Shown: positions 1 to 9,566 of the stretch, in pieces
Layout: each line of letters begins with the position of its first letter
Position numbering within the stretch: position 1 is the stretch's first letter
NCBI GenBank assembly: GCA_902528485.1
Contig: CABZTA010000007.1
Span: forward strand, 1-35,713
DNA: 35,713 nt
DNA from: an uncultured SAR86 cluster bacterium
Lineage (GTDB): Bacteria > Pseudomonadota > Gammaproteobacteria > Magnimaribacterales > AG-339-G14
Direction: 5' to 3'
Program-made: the position numbers and the translations under genes
Notes under the pieces: generated by a model
Databases searched by the model: none
What the model saw: the letters and a program-made list of their open reading frames with translations, nothing else
What the model was told of the DNA's origin: nothing

Positions 1-2
1 CA

Positions 3-362
3 AAAAATATTTTTTCTAATTTAAATCCATACAATAGCTTTCTCCCTTATGACGCTATTCAAGGTCTTTTAGATAAGATTTCAGAGCCCTTTAGAGTAAG
101 ATCTGGATCAAAAAATAAAAAGGTTCTCATTACGGTTGAGGGAAATACATCTTTTGAGACTTTACAGATGTTCAAAGGATTGCTCGGTCAAAATTTTTTG
201 ATTAAAAATTCTTTTCTTCATAGATTGGAGGATAAAATGTTTAGCTTTATGGTCACGACTGAATCTAATATCGATGACCTTGTTGAAGTAATGCTTACTG
301 ACAACTTATTAACATTGAGAAGTAAATCATTAGATGAACTAATCTTTCAGAGTACCAATTAA
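3..362 (+). CDS. C-terminal part of a protein truncated by the window start, possibly a DUF2066-type protein
   Basis: Frame 3 is open from the window edge to TAA at 360-362 and reads ...YDAIQGLLDKISEPFRVRSGSKNKKVLITVEGNTSFETLQMFKGLL...; the listed ATG at 168 is internal. Family guess rests on weak resemblance and position. Confidence 0.6.
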   Translation, partial: KNIFSNLNPYNSFLPYDAIQGLLDKISEPFRVRSGSKNKKVLITVEGNTSFETLQMFKGLLGQNFLIKNSFLHRLEDKMFSFMVTTESNIDDLVEVMLTDNLLTLRSKSLDELIFQSTN

Positions 363-908
363 ATGTTTTCAAACATTCCAAATATCCTCACGGTATTGAG
401 ACTTTTTTCTGTATATCCACTCGTTATTTTCATATTAGAAGAGCAATTTTTTTTGGCTTTAGGAATATTTTTATTAGCGGGAATATCAGATTTTTTAGAT
501 GGTTTTTTAGCTAGGAAATTTTTATGGCAGTCAAGGTTTGGACAAATAGCTGACCCGGTTGCAGACAAAACATTAGTCGTAGCAACAATAATTTCTTTAG
601 GTTCAATAGACCTCATTGAAAACTGGTTTATGTTTATGGTTCTGGGAAGAGACTTATTAATTATTGTGGGAGTAGTATTGGCAAATTACTTAATATCTGA
701 TTATCAAGTTGCTCCAAATTATCTTGGAAAATTGAATACAACATTTTTACTTTTATTGGTTGGTATTATTTTGATTGATGCTGTAGGTTTCTTAGTTGCT
801 GACATAGTCATCAATTGGACATCAATCATTTTCATATTTACAAATATCATAAGCTTAATTGTCTATTTCATTGATCCAGGTTTAAAAATTCTTCGCAATA
901 TTAAGTGA
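363..908 (+). CDS. CDP-alcohol phosphatidyltransferase family protein (PgsA-like)
   Basis: SDFLDGFLARKFLWQSRFGQIADPVADK matches the CDP-alcohol phosphotransferase motif DGxxARxxxxxxxxGxxxDxxxD; multiple TM segments. Confidence 0.9.
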   Translation: MFSNIPNILTVLRLFSVYPLVIFILEEQFFLALGIFLLAGISDFLDGFLARKFLWQSRFGQIADPVADKTLVVATIISLGSIDLIENWFMFMVLGRDLLIIVGVVLANYLISDYQVAPNYLGKLNTTFLLLLVGIILIDAVGFLVADIVINWTSIIFIFTNIISLIVYFIDPGLKILRNIK

Positions 909-1594
909 TGGATCAAAAAACTTTTAAATTCAATTCAGAAATTTATTTATCAAGAGAAAATCTTCAATCTATTGATGCATTTAAGATAAATTTTAAGCTA
1001 CTCGAGAATTTTTTCTCTGAAATAAATAAATTTATATTGCTATACGGAGATGAAAAGTCAGGAAAGAAGTACATTTTGAATTCTTTTATCAATTGCTTTC
1101 ATCGTGATAAAAGGATTTTTTATGCTTCATTAGAAGACGATCATTTTTCTGAAAAAATCTTAGAAGGTATATCTTATTTTGACGTAATAGTGCTTGATAG
1201 GTTAGATCTTGCTCCAACTAATCCCCATTGGGAAATGGGAATTTTTAATCTTTATAATGATTTAAGCAAAGAAGGTAAAAATCAAATTATTTTTTTATCA
1301 GATAAATCCTTAAACTCAATTGATTTTAACTTAAAAGATCTTCAATCAAGAATTTCATCTATTTCTGCTATAAGTTTCGTAGATTTAAACGATGAAGAGA
1401 AAAGAATTCTGATGGAATTAATTTTTAGAAAGCGAGGAATATCTATTGATAACTCTGTATTATCTTATGCATTAGAAAGAAGCTCTAGAAGTCTTGAAAA
1501 TATTATTAATTTAGTTCAGAAAATTGATGAATACTCTCTTTCTAAAAAAAGAAATATCACAGTGCCTTTACTTAAAGAAATCTTAGAGTCGTGA
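905..1594 (+). CDS. hda: DnaA-like regulatory inactivator Hda family protein
   Basis: Short DnaA-AAA+-like protein (LLYGDEKSGKKYILNSF, VIVLDRLD, LQSRISS) without a DNA-binding domain. Confidence 0.75.
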   Translation: MMDQKTFKFNSEIYLSRENLQSIDAFKINFKLLENFFSEINKFILLYGDEKSGKKYILNSFINCFHRDKRIFYASLEDDHFSEKILEGISYFDVIVLDRLDLAPTNPHWEMGIFNLYNDLSKEGKNQIIFLSDKSLNSIDFNLKDLQSRISSISAISFVDLNDEEKRILMELIFRKRGISIDNSVLSYALERSSRSLENIINLVQKIDEYSLSKKRNITVPLLKEILES

Positions 1595-2034
1595 GAATTT
1601 TAAATTTTTCCTTATTCTTATTCATCTTTACAGCATGCTCTGAGTCAGATCTCATGATTCATAATCAAAATGGCTTAATGCTGAACGATTTAAAAGAAAA
1701 GAACACGGTGATAAATTTTTGGGCTGATTGGTGTCCACCTTGCATTAAAGAGATACCCGAATTGAATTCTTTATACGAAGAAAATAAAGATGAACTAAAC
1801 GTTTACTTATTTCACTTCGATGAACTTGTTGGAGTTGAACTAGATGAACAATTAGCAAGGTTCAATGCAAAAATACCTTCCTTGCTAACAAGTCCATATA
1901 AAATCTTTGGAATTGATATTCCAGAAACTCTCCCCGTAACTGTAATCATTGATAGAGATTTAAACGTCAAAGAAGTTATGAGAGGTCCACAAACAAAAGA
2001 ATCAATAATCCAAAGATTGGAGCTCATTAATTAA
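1591..2034 (+). CDS. TlpA/thioredoxin-like lipoprotein
   Basis: GTG start, lipobox-like LFIFTAC, redox motif WADWCPPC, cis-Pro region ETLPVTVIID. Confidence 0.85.
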   Translation: MRILNFSLFLFIFTACSESDLMIHNQNGLMLNDLKEKNTVINFWADWCPPCIKEIPELNSLYEENKDELNVYLFHFDELVGVELDEQLARFNAKIPSLLTSPYKIFGIDIPETLPVTVIIDRDLNVKEVMRGPQTKESIIQRLELIN

Positions 2035-2817
2035 GCCCTCAGGATCTACTCTCTTTCCCCCAATGAAAACCTCAAAATGTAAATGAGGACCAGTTACTCT
2101 TCCTGAAGAGCCAACAGTTCCCATTAATTGTCCTTTTTCGAGGTACTCTTTCTCCTCAACAAATATTTCATTCAAGTGAGAATATGAAGAAAGAAAACCA
2201 TTTCCATGATCAAGAATTATATTTTTCCCCTTATAAAAAAGATTGCCTTTAAAAATGACTCTTCCATTTAAGGGAGCAATTATTTTAGTACCTTCATTAT
2301 TTGCAATATCAAGTCCCAGATGGCGGTTTCTAGATAAACCATTTATAAATCTGCGTAATCCAAATCTACTCGTAATATAACCAGAAACTGGCTGAATCAT
2401 AGGCCAATCTAGATTTATTTGATCTGAGTTAACTGCATATTTGGAATTTAATATTACTTGTTCTTCTCTTATTCTCTTCCTTGACTCAGGAGATATTTTT
2501 ATAAAATTTTGGTCCTCTATAGTAATTCTTGATTCCCTAAATTTTTTTTCTTGAATAGTAAAAACACTTTTAGAAACATTAATTCTTTGGTTTTTTAGCT
2601 CCAATGGGATTGGGTAAACCAAAGTAAAGGTTTTATTGCTATTTAAACACTGAATACCTTGAAAATTTTCCTGATAATTCTTTGAAATGACTGTTATATG
2701 TCCACCTGGAACAAGATTAGATTCAGGAAAGTCACAGTCACTCTTTAGACTTATTATTTTATTTGAACAGGAAATAACAATTAAAAATATTATCGGAAAT
2801 AATTTTCTAATCATCAT
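2002..2817 (-). CDS. M23 family metallopeptidase, putative lipoprotein
   Basis: RHLGLDIANNEGTKIIAPLNGRV ... GPHLHFEVF LytM/M23 motifs; lipobox-like IVISCS. Confidence 0.92.
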   Translation of the reverse strand: MMIRKLFPIIFLIVISCSNKIISLKSDCDFPESNLVPGGHITVISKNYQENFQGIQCLNSNKTFTLVYPIPLELKNQRINVSKSVFTIQEKKFRESRITIEDQNFIKISPESRKRIREEQVILNSKYAVNSDQINLDWPMIQPVSGYITSRFGLRRFINGLSRNRHLGLDIANNEGTKIIAPLNGRVIFKGNLFYKGKNIILDHGNGFLSSYSHLNEIFVEEKEYLEKGQLMGTVGSSGRVTGPHLHFEVFIGGKRVDPEGLINELQSLDY

Positions 2818-4165
2818 TTATATTAGTTATATCAGCTTCATAGGATATTTTTGCAGAAGTGATAGATATTTTACCTTCCAAAGAAATATCATCTTTTGAT
2901 TTGACCACAACTCCTTTTTTATTCCTGACAATTGAATAACCTCTTTCTAAAACATTAAAAGGACTTAGTTGCTCAATCTGAGAAGAATAAGATGTGATGA
3001 GATTTTGTTTCTCGCTTAGATGCTTTGAATAAAGAGTTTCAATTTTTGATAAATTATCATCTATATTTTCTTTAAATCGAGCCAGCTTAGATCCTGGATT
3101 TAATAAATCTATGGACCTTTTTGAGAAATTTATGGTCTCCCTCATTTTATTGAATCCATTCAAAAAAGAATTATGCAATCTAAGGGCGCTCTCATCTAGC
3201 TTAAGAATATTTTCATTTATTTTATTCCTTGGATTTATGATTCTTTGACTAAGGTTTTTAACTTCTTGATTAAGAAAATTTAAATTATTAAAAAAAACTT
3301 TATTTAAGAATTTTTCAAAATTTTCTAAAGAATTAGAAATTTGAAATATTTCTGAAGAAATAATTTCCGCTGCACCGGATGGAGTTGGTGCCCTTAAGTC
3401 ACAGATAAAATCACATATTGTAAAATCTGTCTCATGACCAATTGCACTTATAGTTGGAATATTTAGTTTAGATATTGCTAAAGCAATTTTTTCTGAATTA
3501 AAAACCCATAAATCCTCAATCGATCCTCCACCTCTGGCAAATACAAGCAAATCATATTTATATTGTGGTTGTATTTCATTTATCAGATTTAAGTTTTTGA
3601 GGATACTTTGTTCAGCTTCCTCTCCTTGAACGAGAGATGAGAATAAATTGACCTCAATACTCGGGGCCCTTCTGTTTAAGACATTCTTAATATCTTGAAG
3701 CACCGCTCCTTTTTCAGATGTAATCAATGCAATCTTTTGAGGATAGCTGGGTATTTCTAATTTGTTGCTTTCATCAAATAATCCTTGATTGCTCAGTCTA
3801 GTTTTAAGTTTTTCATATTCTTCATAAAGCTTTCCAATCCCTTCTTTTTCCAGTGATTCAACTTGAAACTGATAGTTTCCTCTTGCTAAGTACATTGAAG
3901 CGCTGCCTAAAGCAATGAATTCATCTCCTTCCTTAGGGATAAAATTTAATAATGAATTTTTGAATTTAAACATAACGCATTGAATTTGAGATTCTTCATC
4001 TTTAAGAGTGAAATACCAATGCCCAGATGGATAAGATTTAAAATTTGATATCTCTCCTTTTATCCAGATATCTGAAAATGAATTCTCTAAAGTTTTTTTT
4101 GCTGAATTATTTAATTCGCTAACTGTGAAGATGTATCTATTGTCTTTTTGATCATTCCAGTCCAT
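2807..4165 (-). CDS. xseA: Exodeoxyribonuclease VII large subunit
   Basis: N-terminal OB fold (WIKGEISNFKSYPSGHWYFTLKDEESQIQCVMF), ARGGGSIEDLWVFNSE, SAIGHETDFTICDFICDLRAPTPSGAAE. Confidence 0.97.
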   Translation of the reverse strand: MDWNDQKDNRYIFTVSELNNSAKKTLENSFSDIWIKGEISNFKSYPSGHWYFTLKDEESQIQCVMFKFKNSLLNFIPKEGDEFIALGSASMYLARGNYQFQVESLEKEGIGKLYEEYEKLKTRLSNQGLFDESNKLEIPSYPQKIALITSEKGAVLQDIKNVLNRRAPSIEVNLFSSLVQGEEAEQSILKNLNLINEIQPQYKYDLLVFARGGGSIEDLWVFNSEKIALAISKLNIPTISAIGHETDFTICDFICDLRAPTPSGAAEIISSEIFQISNSLENFEKFLNKVFFNNLNFLNQEVKNLSQRIINPRNKINENILKLDESALRLHNSFLNGFNKMRETINFSKRSIDLLNPGSKLARFKENIDDNLSKIETLYSKHLSEKQNLITSYSSQIEQLSPFNVLERGYSIVRNKKGVVVKSKDDISLEGKISITSAKISYEADITNINDD

Positions 4166-4184
4166 TAGTGCAGTATAGCTAATC

Positions 4185-5097
4185 TTGAATAAATGCTTAA
4201 AGATGAGTGTTCGAAATAAATATCCCTTTTACCTTTCCACTGTAATCGGTGCGATATTAATTGGATTAGCTCCAATACTCATGCGTTACAGTGAAGTTTC
4301 TCCATCGATGACAGGGTTTTATCGTTTCTTTTTCGCTTTCTTAATTTTGGTGCTTTACGGAGCTATTCAAGGCAAGAAATTTTTTTGCAAATACAAATCT
4401 ATTTATTCTTGCGTTGCCTGGAATATTTTTTGGTGCAGACATTGCACTGTGGCATACGGCGATCATGATTACTCCTGTAACTAATGCGGCTTTGTTAGTT
4501 AACACTGCGCCAATATACGTCGGAATCATATCCTTTTTATTTTTTAAGGAAAGAATTAGTAAATTGTTTCTAGTCTCTTTAATTCTTTCATTTATAGGTG
4601 TTAGCTTAATTATTCTTAACCTTCAAAATTTTGATGTTTTTTTAGGCAAATACCTAAGGGGTGATTTACTTTCTTTGCTGGCTGGAATTTTTTATGCAGG
4701 ATATTTGGTATCTGTGAGAAGACTATCCAGTAATTTAGATACATTTCAGCTCATGCTTTACTCAGCTTTATTTGGGTGCATTCCTCTTTTAGCTCTTGGT
4801 TTTTTTGAGACAGGTATAAAGTTCCCAATTTCTCTTCAGGGGGCAGGGAATCTTTTATTACAGTCCACGCTGGTTCAAATCATTGGACAAGGATTAGTAA
4901 TTTATGGCTTATCTCAGATAAGCGCGCAATTCACATCTCTTATTTTGCTTTTACAAGTTTTAACGGCAGCAATATTGAGTATGTTTCTCTTTAATGAACT
5001 ACTCTTATTTCAACAGATCTTAGGTGGTATTATTTTGATTATAGGAATTTATATTGCAGGATTAAACGAGAGAAAGAGTAATCATGACAAAAAATGA
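4185..5097 (+). pseudogene. EamA/DMT family transporter, reading frame interrupted by a single-base frameshift
   Basis: ORF 4185-4484 gives the N-terminal EamA half, which diverges after ...IQGKKFF; the downstream frame from 4387 (gca aat aca aat cta ttt att ctt gcg ttg cct) reads ANTNLFILALPGIFFGADIALWHTAIMITPVTNAALLVNTAPIYVG and continues to 5097. The break falls at a 7-T run (4380-4386). Confidence 0.85.
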
Positions 5098-6850
5098 AGT
5101 AATAAAAATTGCAAATTGTAGCGGTTTCTATGGAGATAAACTCTCTGCTGCTAAAGATATGGTTGATGGAGGTCCGATAGATGTTCTAACTGGAGACTAC
5201 TTGGCTGAATTAACTATGACCATACTTTATAACCAAAAGCTTAAGAGGGGTGAAGATCATGGTTATGTAGGAACCTTTTTAAAACAATTTAAGGATGTAG
5301 CTGAAAAATGTCACCAAGAAGGAATTAAAATTGTTACCAATGCAGGGGGATTAAATCCAAAAGGCATGGCTTCAATGATTGAAGACATCGTTTCAGAACT
5401 CAACTTAGAGTTAAAAGTAGCTTATATCGATGGTGATGACCTTATGCCTGAATTATCAAAGTTAAGCGAATCAGGTGAGGAAATAAAAAATATTGATACG
5501 AATGTATCTCTTTTTGATTATGATAAAAAAGCTGTAACCGCAAATGCTTACTTTGGTGCTTGGGGTATTAAAGAAGCGCTAGACTCAGGTGCAGATGTAG
5601 TTATTTGTCCAAGAGTCACAGATGCTGCGGTAGTAATTGGTCCTGCTGCGTGGAAGTTCAATTGGCAAAGAAATGATTACGATAAATTAGCTGGTGCTCT
5701 TGCAGCTGGCCACCTTATTGAATGTGGGGCTCAAGTTACCGGAGGTAATTATTCATTCTTTAAAGAAGTGCCATCATTCAGTAACGTCGGTTACCCTATT
5801 GCAGAAATAGAAGAGGATGGAAATTTTACAATTACTAAACATCCTAATACCGGAGGATTGGTTTCTGTTGGTACTGTAACGGCCCAACTGCTATATGAAA
5901 TAAGCAGCCCCGCTTATGTTAATCCTGATGTGATTGCCAATTTTGATACTCTAAAAATCGAGCAAGAGTCCAATGATAGAGTCTACGTCAGTGGTTGCAA
6001 AGGAAGTAGTCCTCCAAACAAACATAAGGTTTGCATTAATTTAGCCGGAGGTTTCAGAAACGGAATAGAACTATTGTTAACGGGTTTAGACATAGAAGAT
6101 AAAGCAGACTTAATTACTGATTCAATTTTTGAAAACGTAGGCGGAAGAGAACAATTTGATAAGGTAGATGTTCAACTCCACAGAACCGATAAAATTAACC
6201 CAAACAGCAATGAGGAGGCGCAAGCATTCCTGAGAATTGATGTTATGTCTAAGGACGTAGATAAAGTTGGCAGACTATTCAATGCAAAAATTGTAGAGCT
6301 AGCTTTAGCTAATTTTCCTGGTTGGACAGGAAGAAGCGGAGTAGTACCTAGCGGACCTTTCATAGAATATTGGCCTGCTTTAGTCGATAGTAAATTTGTT
6401 AAGGAACAAGTCCATTTTCAAAAAGAGACGAAAGAAGTGGTTCCAACGAGTCAGCTTGATTACGAAGAGATTCTCTATCAAAAAGAACCTTATTCTAATC
6501 CAGAAGTTGATAAAACAATTCTGGAAGAAGTCCCATTTGGCAATCTTTACGGAACACGTTCAGGTGACAAAGGTGGATGTGCGAATGTTGGAGTTTGGGC
6601 AAAAAATAAAGACAGTTATGCTTTCCTCTATGATTTTTTAACTGTAGAAAAATTTAAGGAATTATTACCTGATCTAGGTAATTTTGAAATTGAAAGGTAT
6701 GAATTACCAAATATTCTGTCACTTAATTTTTATGTTCGTGGAATTCTTCAAGATGGAGTTTCTTCTTCGACTAGAATGGATCCTCAAGCTAAATCACTCG
6801 GGGAATATTTAAGGGCAAAAATTATTCAAGTACCCAAACAACTTTTATAG
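5084..6850 (+). CDS. AtuA family protein (DUF1446) with C-terminal AtuA-like domain
   Basis: KIANCSGFYGDKLSAAKDMVDGGPIDVLTGDYLAELTMTIL, VTDAAVVIGPAAW, C-terminal YGTRSGDKGGCANVGVWA. Confidence 0.9.
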   Translation: MTKNEVIKIANCSGFYGDKLSAAKDMVDGGPIDVLTGDYLAELTMTILYNQKLKRGEDHGYVGTFLKQFKDVAEKCHQEGIKIVTNAGGLNPKGMASMIEDIVSELNLELKVAYIDGDDLMPELSKLSESGEEIKNIDTNVSLFDYDKKAVTANAYFGAWGIKEALDSGADVVICPRVTDAAVVIGPAAWKFNWQRNDYDKLAGALAAGHLIECGAQVTGGNYSFFKEVPSFSNVGYPIAEIEEDGNFTITKHPNTGGLVSVGTVTAQLLYEISSPAYVNPDVIANFDTLKIEQESNDRVYVSGCKGSSPPNKHKVCINLAGGFRNGIELLLTGLDIEDKADLITDSIFENVGGREQFDKVDVQLHRTDKINPNSNEEAQAFLRIDVMSKDVDKVGRLFNAKIVELALANFPGWTGRSGVVPSGPFIEYWPALVDSKFVKEQVHFQKETKEVVPTSQLDYEEILYQKEPYSNPEVDKTILEEVPFGNLYGTRSGDKGGCANVGVWAKNKDSYAFLYDFLTVEKFKELLPDLGNFEIERYELPNILSLNFYVRGILQDGVSSSTRMDPQAKSLGEYLRAKIIQVPKQLL

Positions 6851-6858
6851 GAAAAAAT

Positions 6859-7647
6859 ATGACTGATAAATTATCTTTAGAGGGCTTAAATTTTCAAGCA
6901 ACAAAGTTAAACATTGCCAATAATGTTTTAACCCTTACCCTAAATAGACCAGAGAAAAAGAACGCTTTAAACAACGTCATGATGAATGAAATTAATTTTG
7001 CTCTGGCTTACGCTAAACAAGAAAGAAGTATCAGAGTAGTTATCATCGCTGCCGAAGGCGACGTTTTTTGTGCTGGAGCAGATTTAAATAGAAAACAAGA
7101 AGAATCAAATGTTCCGAGAATAGAAGGCTCTGATGACATAAGTATGTCCATAAGGCATTTATATAAACCCGTAATTTGTAAAATTCAGGGTTCTGTCCAT
7201 GCTGGTGCATTATTGATGGTTACGAATTGCACTCATGCCATTGCAGTGGAAAATGCAAAATTTTCAGCACCAGAAATACTCAGAGGAGTTTGGCCGCATA
7301 TGGTAATGGCAGGCTTATTTAGAGTAATGCCTAAAAGAGCTGGATTAGATTTCTGCATGAGAGGCGAAGCGATTGATGCAAAAAAAGCAGAGGAGTGGGG
7401 TTTGATAAATGAATCTGTGCCTAACGACCAGTTAAATGAAAAGGTCGATAGCCTTGCAAGTGACCTTGCTAACCTTGCTCCGGGCACCATGCAGTTTGGA
7501 TTGGAAGCCTATGTTAATCAGGATGGAATGAATTTTGATGAAGCTTTACCTTATTTAGGTAAAAAAAGTGCGGAAACCTTTGCTGGTCCAGATGCTCAAG
7601 AGGGCATTTCAGCTTTTTTGGAAAAAAGAGAACCAAAGTGGGATTAA
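6859..7647 (+). CDS. Enoyl-CoA hydratase/isomerase family protein
   Basis: LTLTLNRPEKKNALNNVMMNE, FCAGADLNR, crotonase-fold motifs. Confidence 0.93.
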   Translation: MTDKLSLEGLNFQATKLNIANNVLTLTLNRPEKKNALNNVMMNEINFALAYAKQERSIRVVIIAAEGDVFCAGADLNRKQEESNVPRIEGSDDISMSIRHLYKPVICKIQGSVHAGALLMVTNCTHAIAVENAKFSAPEILRGVWPHMVMAGLFRVMPKRAGLDFCMRGEAIDAKKAEEWGLINESVPNDQLNEKVDSLASDLANLAPGTMQFGLEAYVNQDGMNFDEALPYLGKKSAETFAGPDAQEGISAFLEKREPKWD

Positions 7648-9566
7648 TCTTCTAAAATCACTAAAGTTGAGCCGCTCTCAACCTGATCTCCAACAGCAAT
7701 CAATACTTCTTTTACGTTTCCATCACTTGGAGCAGTTACCTTATGCTCCATTTTCATAGCTTCCAGAATCACTAAAGTTTGGCCAGACTTAACAGACTCA
7801 TTTTTTTTGACAGGTACATCAACCACTTTTCCAGGCATAGGAGCAGTTAAGCCACCGGCAATTTCGTTTATCGAGCTAGACTCAAACCTTTCTTTCATCT
7901 CAAACAATAAGTCTCCCTTAATGGTTTGAATAAGAAACTTACCTTCATGGTATGTAATTTTTGAAATTATCCTTTTTCCATCAATTTCAATATCTATAGA
8001 TTCATCATCAAATTCATAAATTTTTACTGAAGCATCATTTGAAAGACAAAAGTCTCCACCTCTTTTTGACTTATATTTGACCTCAATAACATCATCACCA
8101 AAAATTAAATCTACTTTTTGATATGGAAGCCTTGCGTTATGCCAACCAGATTGAATATTAGAAAGAACACTTGCACTTTCTCTGTTTTTAGCTTGATTCC
8201 ACATGGCTACCGCAACAGCATGATCAAAAATTTCATTTTCTGATAGATCAATTTCTGTGTTGAGATTTACTCTCTCAACAAAGTCGGTTGTTGTTTTTCC
8301 TTTGAGAAAATCTTCAGACCTTAGGATTGAAATAAGATAATCACGGTTTGTCCTCATGCCACCAAAATGACTTCTTTCAAGAGCCAAAGCTAGCTTTTGA
8401 GCAGCTTCCTCTCTAGTTTCAGCATAGGAAATAACTTTTCCAAGCATTGGATCAAAATTTGAGGACACGACAGTTCCTTTTTCAATCCCTACATCCCAGC
8501 GCACAGAAGGATTATCGCATGGATCTAAGGCAATTATATCTCCAGTAACTGGGAGAAATTCATTTGCAGGATCTTCCGCATAAAGCCTAACTTCGATTGA
8601 TGAACCTATCAATTCAACATCATCTTGAACAAACTCTAATTCATTGCCTTGAGCAATCTTTATTTGTTCTTTAACAAGATCTAGACCAGTTACCTCTTCT
8701 GTTACCGGATGTTCTACTTGGAGTCTCGTGTTTACTTCTAAAAAAAAGAATTCTTTGGTTTTATCATCAAATAAAAACTCAACTGTTCCTGCAGATTCAT
8801 ATTTAAGTGCAGAAGCAAGCTGAACAGCTGCAGATCCAATTTTGTTTCTGAGCTCTTGATCAATAACTGTAGAAGGAGATTCTTCAACTATTTTTTGGTG
8901 CCTTCTTTGAATTGAGCACTCTCTTTCTCCTAAGTGAACAACGTTTCCAAAAGAATCACCTAAAATTTGAATCTCTATGTGACGAGATTTTTCTACATAT
9001 CTTTCTAAAAAAACTCTTTTATCGCCAAAACCGCTCTCGGCTTCACGCTCTGCAGCTGATATGCTCTCTTTTAATTTTTTAGGATCTTCAACAATTCTCA
9101 TCCCTTTACCACCTCCTCCAGCAGAAGCCTTAACAAGAATTGGATACCCAATTTTTTTTGCATCTTTGGCATCAGAAGTCATAGGAAGAGTAGGAACACC
9201 AGCCTTTTCAGCTAGTTTCTTGGAGGTAATTTTATCTCCCATTTTTTTAATGACATTCCCACTTGGTCCTATCCAAATGATCCCTGCTTTTTTCACAGAA
9301 TTTGCAAACCCAGCATTTTCAGATAAAAAGCCATATCCCGGATGAATTGCATGAGAACCTGAATTTTTAGCAATAGAAATTATTTCTTTTGCATCCAAAT
9401 AACTACCTTCCAATTTATAAGCTTCATCAGCCTCCTTAACATAAGGAGAATTAGCATCATCTTCTGTATAAATAGCAACACATGAGATTCCCATATCTTG
9501 AGCACTGCTGATCACTCTACTTGCAATTTCTCCTCTATTTGCAATTAGTAATTTTTTAATGATCAT
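7644..9566 (-). CDS. Acyl-CoA carboxylase biotin carboxylase / biotin carboxyl carrier subunit (Mcc/Atu/Pcc alpha type)
   Basis: KKLLIANRGEIASRVI, HPGYGFLSENAGFA, KASAGGGGKGMRIV, EVNTRLQVEHPVTE; C-terminal biotinylation motif LEAMKMEHKV. Confidence 0.96.
   Translation of the reverse strand: MIIKKLLIANRGEIASRVISSAQDMGISCVAIYTEDDANSPYVKEADEAYKLEGSYLDAKEIISIAKNSGSHAIHPGYGFLSENAGFANSVKKAGIIWIGPSGNVIKKMGDKITSKKLAEKAGVPTLPMTSDAKDAKKIGYPILVKASAGGGGKGMRIVEDPKKLKESISAAEREAESGFGDKRVFLERYVEKSRHIEIQILGDSFGNVVHLGERECSIQRRHQKIVEESPSTVIDQELRNKIGSAAVQLASALKYESAGTVEFLFDDKTKEFFFLEVNTRLQVEHPVTEEVTGLDLVKEQIKIAQGNELEFVQDDVELIGSSIEVRLYAEDPANEFLPVTGDIIALDPCDNPSVRWDVGIEKGTVVSSNFDPMLGKVISYAETREEAAQKLALALERSHFGGMRTNRDYLISILRSEDFLKGKTTTDFVERVNLNTEIDLSENEIFDHAVAVAMWNQAKNRESASVLSNIQSGWHNARLPYQKVDLIFGDDVIEVKYKSKRGGDFCLSNDASVKIYEFDDESIDIEIDGKRIISKITYHEGKFLIQTIKGDLLFEMKERFESSSINEIAGGLTAPMPGKVVDVPVKKNESVKSGQTLVILEAMKMEHKVTAPSDGNVKEVLIAVGDQVESGSTLVILED

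Noticed and set aside
359-616. Antisense ORFs inside confident genes (also 4341-4529, 6172-6363, 9061-9345, 14133-14366, 26746-27150, 28823-29116, 31373-31597 and similar)
   Set aside because: Low-complexity shadow translations of strongly supported genes on the other strand.
4341-4529. Possible programmed -1 frameshift in the EamA gene
   Set aside because: The -1 shift at the T run gives neither the downstream EamA frame nor a long ORF; a +1 shift or loss of one T is required.
6396-6641. Alternative-frame ORF inside the AtuA gene
   Set aside because: Basic, featureless sequence; overlapping frame is clearly AtuA.
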